DNA of 5,116 nt, from positions 1 through 5,116 of the forward strand of contig JAKART010000208.1 in assembly GCA_021819255.1 (NCBI GenBank), in the 5' to 3' direction. Every line of letters begins with the position of its first letter. Position 1 is the stretch's first letter. The position numbers and the translations under genes were made by a program. This DNA comes from Acidobacteriota bacterium. Its GTDB lineage: Bacteria; Acidobacteriota; Terriglobia; Terriglobales; Acidobacteriaceae. A model generated the notes under the pieces. That model was not told the DNA's origin and made no database searches. It saw only the letters and a list, made by a program, of their open reading frames with translations. Of the stretch, positions 1-5,116 are shown in pieces.

Positions 1-426
1 GATCTCGCTTTGCAGAGGATGCAACTGGAGCACCGCCAGGCTGCGGCGTGGCTGGCGGGAAGAGAGAAGCACTTTTTCTATTGCATCGCGCCGGTGGAAG
101 CGGCAGCGCCGGAGGCGGAGCCCGCGGCGCGGCTGGATGCAACGCCAGGCAAATCCAATGATGGGCATCCGCGCTGGCGCGCACGCATGCAGTTTCACTC
201 CGGCGAGGATCCGGCTACCGGATCGGCGGCGGGCTGCTGCATTGCGTGGCTGGTGAAGCACGGACTGGCGCGGCCGGGGCAGACTGTGGAGATTGAGCAG
301 GGCGCCGAGATACGGCGTCCCAGCCAAATTCTGGTTCGCGCCGCCAGACAAGGAGACCGGGTTCACTCCGTCGAAGTCTCCGGGCGCACAATTCCTGTTG
401 CAGAGGGCCGGCTTTTCCTGCCCTGA
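1..426 (+). CDS. PhzF-family isomerase/epimerase, C-terminal part (5' end outside window)
   Basis: The reading frame is open from base 1 (Asp-Leu-Ala-Leu-Gln...) to the TGA at 424-426, so the gene starts upstream and 141 residues are visible. The diagnostic block is EDPATGSA at 205-228, preceded by HSG; in the PhzF family (PF02567, diaminopimelate-epimerase-like fold) this segment belongs to the second lobe of the active-site cleft and carries a conserved Asp. The C-terminal part that follows (GQTVEIEQG..., then I-x-V and VHSVEVSGRT strands ending in EGRLFLP) matches the usual end of the family, so the 3' end looks intact. The catalytic Glu lies in the missing N-terminal half and cannot be checked. 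PhzF itself acts in phenazine synthesis, but most homologues are cytosolic proteins of unknown substrate, and nothing here indicates phenazine genes. An Ala/Pro/Glu-rich stretch at about 94-180 precedes the signature and looks like a loop insertion. Family call is secure; function is not. Confidence 0.9.
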   Translation, partial: DLALQRMQLEHRQAAAWLAGREKHFFYCIAPVEAAAPEAEPAARLDATPGKSNDGHPRWRARMQFHSGEDPATGSAAGCCIAWLVKHGLARPGQTVEIEQGAEIRRPSQILVRAARQGDRVHSVEVSGRTIPVAEGRLFLP

Positions 427-1130
427 AATCGAAGGTTTTCCACAGCGGGGGAATCACAAAGGCCAACAGACACGGGCTATGTGCGATTGCGGTGGAAGCG
501 CTAGTTCAAACTCATCGTATTTTCGCCAAAAATTCACTGTTGCCATGGCAGTTGGTCCTTCGTATGCTCAGCAAGTCGTCATCGAGAGAAGGCTCCGAGG
601 ACGTTCGATTTTTCGCCTGATTTTCTGACAATTTGAAGGGGTAGCCAAGGCTTCCACGCTGTCCTCTGCGGCGCGATACACGCTCAAACGAGTCACGCCC
701 CCGCAGGAGCTCCAGGGTCCGCCGAGCTGTCCCGCGCCACCATTCCGTTGCCTGGAAGCCTGTTCGAGCCTGGCTGTCGATGGGTGCTGCCTGGAGGATG
801 GCAGGAAAGCAGTCAAAGAGGAGTTTTGCACCTTTTTCACTGCGATCCACAGCTTCCACAGCAAAGGGAGGGTCTGCCTCTGGAGCGCGGCTGAGCAAGT
901 CCGTCTGCCGGAACCCTGTCGGCGCGTGCGGTCGATTGCGTCCGGTTGCGGCCGGGAGCGGACGAATGGCGATGGAAGGGGATGCGATGTGCCGCTGCAG
1001 GCGCACGGGATCCCTGATGGTTGAAGGTTTTTTGAGAGAGGTTTTGGGCTCGGCGCAACTCCGCACGGAGACGCCGTCTGTGTTGGACTTGGGAGCGGCA
1101 CGCCGCGATGACCGGCGGCAAGGAGTATCG
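427..1130. other. 704-nt intergenic region with no supportable gene
   Basis: Open frames exist on both strands here, but none shows a recognisable motif, a good ribosome binding site or the G/C-biased third codon positions of the neighbouring genes. The frame upstream of the response regulator is open in phase from 780, but its translation is not protein-like and it lacks a start signal. The first 200 bases (about 427-640) have visibly more A and T than the surrounding coding DNA. Small structures seen: a 10-bp palindrome TGCCATGGCA at 541-550, a repeated TCCACAGC at 846-853 and 855-862, and an inverted repeat CGTCCG/CGGACG at 939-944 and 959-964. No convincing -35/-10 pair was found. The response regulator promoter presumably lies in its 3' part. 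A degraded gene or an untranslated RNA is possible but unproven. Confidence 0.6.
1120..1125 (+). promoter_or_regulatory. Ribosome binding site of the response regulator gene
   Basis: AAGGAG lies five bases before the ATG at 1131. This near-consensus Shine-Dalgarno site fixes the start there, in preference to in-phase upstream ATGs such as those at 780 and 966, which lack such a site and would add sequence not seen in receiver domains. It is the only strong ribosome binding site in the window. Confidence 0.85.
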
Positions 1131-1565
1131 ATGAGACCACGGAAGACGATCTTGTGTGTGGAAGATAACGAACAGGTGCTTTCGGTGCGGAAGTTTCTCC
1201 TGGAGACGCGTGGCTACCGGGTGGTGGCGGTCAGCACGGCTGCGGAGGCTCTCGAGCACCTTAAGACGGCGGCACAGGGTTCCGTGGATCTTCTGCTCGC
1301 TGATCTGCATCTGCCGCAGATGGACGGAAACTATCTTATTCGACGGGCCAAGCAGTTGCATCCGGGGCTGCCCGGGCTGCTGGTGTCCGGCACGGTGACG
1401 AACTTTGACCGAGCCGCCGCGGCGGACGCCTTTCTTCCCAAAGGCGCAAGTTCTCCGGCTGAACTGCTGGATCGAATCAAGATTCTGGTGGCGCGGAAGA
1501 GGGGGCCGAAGAAGCAGGCGCAGCCCGTGACCGTGCTGGAAGAGCCGGTGGCCATGGCGAGCTGA
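1131..1565 (+). CDS. Single-domain response regulator (CheY-like receiver protein)
   Basis: The 144-residue product is one receiver (REC) domain, residues about 5-121, with a short tail. The canonical phosphorylation site is complete: the acidic pair E11-D12 in CVEDN, phospho-acceptor D58 in the segment LLLADLHLPQMDG, the switch Ser S86 (VSG) and the invariant Lys K104 in FLPKGA. It should therefore accept a phosphoryl group from a histidine kinase or phosphotransfer protein in the cytoplasm. There is no DNA-binding, GGDEF or other output domain. The tail (about 121-144) is basic at first (ARKRGPKK) and then short and probably disordered. No kinase gene is adjacent, so its partner and output are unknown; stand-alone receivers usually work by protein-protein contact or as phosphorelay intermediates. 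The start is set by AAGGAG at 1120-1125 and by the usual REC N-terminus. The gene converges on recG. Confidence 0.93.
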   Translation: MRPRKTILCVEDNEQVLSVRKFLLETRGYRVVAVSTAAEALEHLKTAAQGSVDLLLADLHLPQMDGNYLIRRAKQLHPGLPGLLVSGTVTNFDRAAAADAFLPKGASSPAELLDRIKILVARKRGPKKQAQPVTVLEEPVAMAS

Positions 1566-1713
1566 AGCGCGGCACGGAGAGAGCCGGCGCGGCGTTGGCA
1601 CGGGGGAGGGGTTTGGCGCGCTTCCCGGTACCGGATTGCGGCGCATCGGGTTGCGGCGCATCGGGTTGCGGAGCGTAGCTGGTCGGAGAGGTTGTTTGCC
1701 GGCCGCGGCGATC
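1566..1713. other. Intergenic region between convergent response regulator gene and recG
   Basis: These 148 nt separate the two converging stop codons (TGA at 1563-1565 and the complement of TAA at 1714-1716). The region is G/C-rich with short GCCGGC/GCGGC-type self-complementary runs, but neither strand has a strong stem followed by a T-run, so I do not call an intrinsic terminator. Its main feature is the 15-bp tandem repeat annotated separately. Confidence 0.65.
1636..1671. repeat. 15-bp direct tandem repeat, about 2.4 copies
   Basis: The unit TTGCGGCGCATCGGG occurs exactly at 1636-1650 and 1651-1665, followed by a partial third copy TTGCGG at 1666-1671 before the pattern breaks. It lies outside both flanking genes. 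A replication-slippage origin is the simplest reading; no function is visible. Confidence 0.9.
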
Positions 1714-4350
1714 TTATGCCTCCAGCAAGCCGTAGCGGCGCTGCCACTGGTGCTGAAGACGGAACCAAACGCCTTCGATCTGCTCGCGCGGGATAGTGGG
1801 GTCGGGGCTGTGGGCGAAACGGACCGCCTCCTGGCGGGCGAGTTCGAGCAGGTCCCGGTCTCGGGCGAGGTTGGCGACGCGAAGGTCGGGCAGGCCCGCC
1901 TGCCGTGTGCCAAAGAACTCGCCGGGGCCACGCTGGAGCAGATCCTGCTCCGCAAGGATGAATCCGTCCTGAATCTGGACCATGGCGTTCAGCCGGAGAT
2001 CCGCCTCCGGCGTGATGTCGGTTCCGGTCACCAGGATGCAGTAGCTGCGAGCATCGCTGCGGCCCACCCGTCCTCGCAGTTGATGCAGTTGGGCCAGGCC
2101 AAAGCGCTCGGCGTGTTCGATCACCATCACGGTAGCGTTGGGAACGTCCATGCCGACCTCGATCACCGTTGTAGAGACCAGAACCTCCACCTCCCCGCGC
2201 TTGAAGCGATTCATGGTCACCTCTTTGTCGTCCGGGGACATGCGTCCGTGGAGAAGTCCGAGTCGCAGGCCGGCCAAAGGGCCTTGCTGTAGCTCCTGAT
2301 GCATCTCAACGGCGGATCGGAGCCTGGTGGAGCCGGGCGAGCGCAACCTGGCAGGGCGCTCCGAGCCGGAACGTTTCCCGGCTGAGGCTGCGCGCCTGCC
2401 GGCCCTGTCTTCCTTCCCCTCTTCCGCTACCAGGGCGAAGTCCAGTTGCGGCTCATCGTCACGGTCGCCTTCGATGATGGGGTAAACGATGTATGCCTGA
2501 CGGCCGGCGGCGACCTGCCGGCGGACAAACTGCCAGACTTGCTCGGCGCGCTCTTCCGCGACGCGGCGGGTGACGATGGGGGTGCGGCCGGGAGGGAGTT
2601 CGTTGATCACGCTGGCCTCCAGGTCACCGTAGAGGGTGAGCGCCAGGGTGCGGGGGATGGGGGTCGCGGTCATCACCAGCATGTCCGGCTCACCCAAAGG
2701 AGGCTCCAGAGGGGGCTCCAGCGGGGGTGGAGCGTCCAGCAGGGAGCCCGGCTGCGGCGGTTGGCGCTGGGCTGCAGGGCTCAAGGCAGTGGCGCCGGGC
2801 TTGCGGATGAGCTGCAAGCGTTGCTGGACGCCGAAACGGTGCTGCTCGTCGACGATCACCAGACCCAGGCGCGCGAAGTCGACGCCCTCCTGCACCAGGG
2901 CGTGGGTGCCGATGGCAAGATCCACCTCGCCGTGCAGGATGCCGCCGGCAGCCTCGCGCTTGCTGCGTTCGTCCAACGCGCCGCTGAGCAGGGCGATGCG
3001 GTAACGCCGTCCGTGGCGGGGTGAGCTCTTGTCGCCCAACAGCTTCCGGGCGTAGAGGTAGTGCTGGGTGGCCAGGATGGAGGTGGGAGCCATCAAGGCC
3101 ACTTGATAGCCGTTCTCGATGGCGACCAGCGCGGCTTGCAGAGCGACGATGGTCTTGCCGGACCCCACGTCCCCCTGCAGCAGGCGGCGCATGGGCTGGG
3201 GGCTGCGCATATCCTGGACGATCTCGCCCAACGCGCGCTTCTGCGCGGCAGTGGGTTTGAAAGGCAGGATCTGCTTCAGGGCCGCGCGAACCTGCTCGTT
3301 GGTCACAAAAGTGGTGCCGCGGCGTTCGCGAAACCGGCGCCGCTTGAGTTCCAGCCCCAGTTCCAGATAAAAGAACTCTTCAAAGATCAGGCGGCGATGC
3401 GCAGGGGTTCGCGCCGACATCAGCTCGTTGATGGAGGTGTCGGCGGGAGGGAAGTGCAGGTTCCGCAGGGCCTCCATGCGGGTGGGGAGTCCGAGCCGCC
3501 GGCACAAGGAGGAAGGCAGCGTGTCCGCGGAGGGGCTTGCCTCCGAACCGGGCTTCTCCGTGCCGGCTTCCGTGGCCAGGCCAGCCTCCTGGGACTCGGT
3601 GAGATCCTTGAAGATGGTCCACATGACGCGGCGCAGCCAGCGTGATGTCAGCTTGGCGCCCCAGGGGGTGGTTCCCCCCAGGGACTCATAGATGGGCACG
3701 ATTCGGCCCATTTCGAGGAGGGTGAACTCCGCGTCCTCAAGGGTGCCATCTCCGCCCGGTGCGCCCTCGGGCAGAATCTCAAAGACGGGTTGGATCAGCT
3801 TGAAGCGCGGGCAGCCGAGGGCGTTGGGCGCTCTGCCGCTGCGGCTGGCCTCCAGCTTGCCGTAAAGGGCGATTCTCTGGCCGGGACGAAATTTGTCCTT
3901 GAGATAGGCGCCGTGGAACCACAGGCACTTTACCGTCTCTGCGGGGGCCAAAGGCGGAGGGCCGGCCTGCGCCGGCGGAGGCTGCACCAGGCCGGCCAGC
4001 CCCGGGTCAACGCCGCACAGCTCCAGGTGGGGAGACGCTGCCGGGCCTCTGTCCGAACCTTGACCTTGGGGGCGCCATCGGAGCGGGGGCGCGATGCCCA
4101 CCGTCATCTCAAAGATGGGGCCGGAGCGAGTGCGGAGCAGAACGGTTCCCCGCACCTCGCCGGTCAGAGAGGCCATCTCGCCGGGCTGGTAAAGCGACAG
4201 TGGCCGGGGATGGAGCCGATCCTCATAACGGAAGGGAAGATGATAGAGAAGATCTTCAACCGTGGCGATGCCTCGCTCCGAGAGGCCGGCGGCAACGCGC
4301 TCGCCGATGCGCCGGACGAACTTGACGGGGGTGGAGAGTTGGAGCGCCAC
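1714..4350 (-). CDS. recG: ATP-dependent DNA helicase RecG
   Basis: RecG is a cytosolic superfamily-2 translocase that remodels stalled replication forks and branch-migrates Holliday junctions and R-loops. The N-terminal part carries the helix-hairpin-like YHLPFRYEDR block (residues 36-45) and the wedge OB-fold (about 55-195). Helicase motifs all sit in one frame: Walker A GDVGSGKT 393-400, Ia APTSILATQH 421-430, Ib GTHAL 481-485, II DEQH 501-504, III TATPIPRT 561-568, IV LHGRM 700-704, V STTVIEVGMDVPN 726-738, VI QLRGRVGR 757-764. The TRG translocation motif follows (RGPGEFFGTRQAGLPDL, 807-823). Start: GTG (complement of 4348-4350) is the only start codon after the in-frame upstream stop, and the protein begins as RecG normally does; no clear Shine-Dalgarno site precedes it. 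At 878 aa it is much longer than E. coli RecG (about 693) because of four low-complexity insertions near residues 86-138, 251-281, 518-556 and 638-680. None touches a catalytic motif, so it is probably functional. Confidence 0.97.
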   Translation of the reverse strand: MALQLSTPVKFVRRIGERVAAGLSERGIATVEDLLYHLPFRYEDRLHPRPLSLYQPGEMASLTGEVRGTVLLRTRSGPIFEMTVGIAPPLRWRPQGQGSDRGPAASPHLELCGVDPGLAGLVQPPPAQAGPPPLAPAETVKCLWFHGAYLKDKFRPGQRIALYGKLEASRSGRAPNALGCPRFKLIQPVFEILPEGAPGGDGTLEDAEFTLLEMGRIVPIYESLGGTTPWGAKLTSRWLRRVMWTIFKDLTESQEAGLATEAGTEKPGSEASPSADTLPSSLCRRLGLPTRMEALRNLHFPPADTSINELMSARTPAHRRLIFEEFFYLELGLELKRRRFRERRGTTFVTNEQVRAALKQILPFKPTAAQKRALGEIVQDMRSPQPMRRLLQGDVGSGKTIVALQAALVAIENGYQVALMAPTSILATQHYLYARKLLGDKSSPRHGRRYRIALLSGALDERSKREAAGGILHGEVDLAIGTHALVQEGVDFARLGLVIVDEQHRFGVQQRLQLIRKPGATALSPAAQRQPPQPGSLLDAPPPLEPPLEPPLGEPDMLVMTATPIPRTLALTLYGDLEASVINELPPGRTPIVTRRVAEERAEQVWQFVRRQVAAGRQAYIVYPIIEGDRDDEPQLDFALVAEEGKEDRAGRRAASAGKRSGSERPARLRSPGSTRLRSAVEMHQELQQGPLAGLRLGLLHGRMSPDDKEVTMNRFKRGEVEVLVSTTVIEVGMDVPNATVMVIEHAERFGLAQLHQLRGRVGRSDARSYCILVTGTDITPEADLRLNAMVQIQDGFILAEQDLLQRGPGEFFGTRQAGLPDLRVANLARDRDLLELARQEAVRFAHSPDPTIPREQIEGVWFRLQHQWQRRYGLLEA
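2692..2730 (-). repeat. Proline-rich PPLE tandem repeat inside recG
   Basis: Residues 541-553 of RecG read PPPLEPPLEPPLG, a four-residue PPLE repeat made by a roughly 12-bp DNA repeat (plus-strand pattern GAGGCTCCA / GGGGGCTCCA near 2699-2721). It lies between helicase motifs II and III, in the loop where E. coli RecG has only a short linker. Length variation in frame would be tolerated here. Confidence 0.75.
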
Positions 4351-4562
4351 GGCTTGATGGTAGCAGCGGAGGATCTGCCCGCGATGTTCTTGGCATCAGA
4401 AGGATCGGCGCGGACACGGCCGGGCAGTTCCGATGAAATAATGGAAGGGAGCATCGACCCATAGGGAGTGGCTCCCCAGCCTCTCCGGCTGCGGAGGTGC
4501 TCGCGCGATTGCTCCACGGAACCCACAACCGCAAGCCATCTCTGCCGGGGCTCGGTCTTACG
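4351..4562. other. Divergent recG/mreC intergenic (promoter) region
   Basis: These 212 nt must hold the start signals for recG (leftward) and mreC (rightward), unless one is transcribed from further away. The only A/T-rich patch is at 4433-4443 (TGAAATAAT), which could supply a -10 element for either direction, but no fitting -35 hexamer is present at normal spacing. A perfect 5-bp hairpin GGGAG-TGG-CTCCC lies at 4464-4476, and a second weak stem (CCTC/GAGG, 4480-4497) follows it. Neither has a T-run, so they are not called as terminators. Confidence 0.5.
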
Positions 4563-5116
4563 ATGGAATCATTCTTCACTCGACTCAAAAATCCGCTGGT
4601 GCTGATCGCCATTGTGCTGGTGCAGGTCATCGCCTTGGCCATGCAGGTGCAGCGCCCCGCCAGGGACGCGGACGCGCCGGCCGGCGGCGCAGCGATGGAG
4701 AGTGAGGGGTCGGCTCCCGATGGGCAGGAGGTCTCTCTGCTGCGGCGCTGGACGGTGACGGCAATCGCGCCGCTGGAGGCTGGGGCGCAGATCTCCAGTT
4801 CCAAAGTTCGCGGCCTGTGGCATGATTATGTGGATCTGCGCCAGGCGCGGCAGCAGAACATGGCGCTGAGGAATGAGGTGGCCCGGCTGCGCGAAGAAGA
4901 GGCGTCGTTCGCAGAAGATGCGGCTCAAGGGCGAAGACTTCAGCGGCTATTGGCCTTCCGGGAGCAGTATGCGTTGACCAATGTGGCTGCGCAGGTGATT
5001 GGGACCAGCGGCTCAGAGCGGTCGCACGTTCTGTATCTGGACAAGGGCTCCGCGGATGGCCTGAAACCGGATCAACCGGTGGTTACTCCGGACGGCGTGG
5101 TGGGCAAGATTCGGGA
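4563..5116 (+). CDS. mreC: Rod-shape-determining protein MreC, N-terminal part (3' end outside window)
   Basis: MreC is a bitopic inner-membrane protein of the elongasome; its periplasmic part links MreB/MreD to the peptidoglycan synthases RodA and PBP2. The 184 visible residues show a short cytoplasmic N-terminus (MESFFTRLKN), one hydrophobic helix at about 11-29 (PLVLIAIVLVQVIALAMQV), an Ala/Gly/Glu-rich spacer at about 32-56, a coiled coil at about 82-135 rich in Arg, Glu, Gln and Leu, and the start of the beta domain (VAAQVIGTSGSERSHVLYLD, then KGSADGLKPDQPVVTPDGVVGKI), which is the conserved MreC core. The frame stays open to the window end. ATG 4563 is chosen because it places MESFF and the membrane helix in the normal position; in-phase GTG 4497 and TTG 4509 would add an unlikely extension. 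The ribosome binding site is weak (GGGG at 4547-4550). It is divergent from recG and no mreB lies immediately upstream. mreD, PBP2 and rodA would be expected downstream. Confidence 0.93.
   Translation, partial: MESFFTRLKNPLVLIAIVLVQVIALAMQVQRPARDADAPAGGAAMESEGSAPDGQEVSLLRRWTVTAIAPLEAGAQISSSKVRGLWHDYVDLRQARQQNMALRNEVARLREEEASFAEDAAQGRRLQRLLAFREQYALTNVAAQVIGTSGSERSHVLYLDKGSADGLKPDQPVVTPDGVVGKIR

Noticed and set aside
404..424. Possible hairpin AGGGC/GCCCT at the end of the phzF gene
   Set aside because: The stem is only 5 bp with an 11-nt loop, overlaps the stop codon, and no T-run follows, so it is not a supported terminator.
436..444. TTTTCCACA, which fits the DnaA-box consensus TTWTNCACA
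   Set aside because: It is a single isolated copy with no clustered boxes and no dnaA or dnaN nearby. It is likely a chance match.
600..632. Leftward TTGTCA (complement of 626-631) as a -35 element
   Set aside because: No acceptable -10 hexamer lies 16-18 nt further on, and no leftward gene follows.
780..1130. In-phase upstream extension of the response regulator frame to an ATG at 780 (or 966)
   Set aside because: The added residues are not protein-like, are not part of any receiver domain, and the ATG at 1131 has a near-perfect ribosome binding site.
512..1140. Two overlapping leftward open frames of 184 and 190 codons
   Set aside because: They overlap each other in different frames, show no recognisable motif, have little third-position G/C bias and lack a clear ribosome binding site. 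Open frames of this size occur by chance in G/C-rich DNA.
1636..2292. Rightward open frames antisense to recG and across the tandem repeat
   Set aside because: They are antisense shadows of recG, whose helicase motifs are unmistakable on the other strand.
4464..4497. GGGAG-TGG-CTCCC hairpin and a second short stem upstream of mreC as a terminator or riboswitch
   Set aside because: The stems are only about 4-5 bp, no T-run follows, and no known riboswitch pattern is visible. The structure is noted only within the intergenic entry.

Overview
The window holds four genes on both strands. In order they are the 3' end of a phzF-family gene (+), a single-domain response regulator (+), a complete recG (-), and the 5' part of mreC (+). 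GC content is high by eye. The MreC N-terminus (MESFF start, one membrane helix, then a coiled coil), the RecG N-terminus and the overall protein style resemble what I know of Acidobacteria (Terriglobia/Acidobacteriaceae). That placement is inference from recognition and could not be tested by search.

Layout: 1-426 is the C-terminal part of a PhzF-like isomerase carrying the family signature EDPATGSA. 427-1130 is a 704-nt stretch with no gene I can support. 1131-1565 encodes a 144-aa stand-alone receiver (REC) protein behind a clear AAGGAG ribosome binding site. 1566-1713 separates this gene from the convergent recG and contains a 15-bp tandem repeat. 1714-4350 (-) is recG, 878 aa, with a GTG start and every expected helicase motif in one frame, but lengthened by four low-complexity insertions. 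4351-4562 is the divergent recG/mreC promoter region. 4563 to the window end is mreC, cut off by the window edge.

The genes do not form one operon and have no evident common pathway. They cover a metabolic enzyme of unknown substrate, phosphorelay signalling, replication-fork rescue and cell-shape control. I found no mobile element, CRISPR array, tRNA, rRNA, toxin-antitoxin pair or defence system, and I do not think the window contains a new biological system. The points worth a second look are the interrupted architecture of RecG, similar Ala/Pro/Gly-rich spacers in PhzF and MreC, the tandem repeat between convergent genes, the large unexplained gap before the response regulator, and an mreC with no mreB directly upstream.
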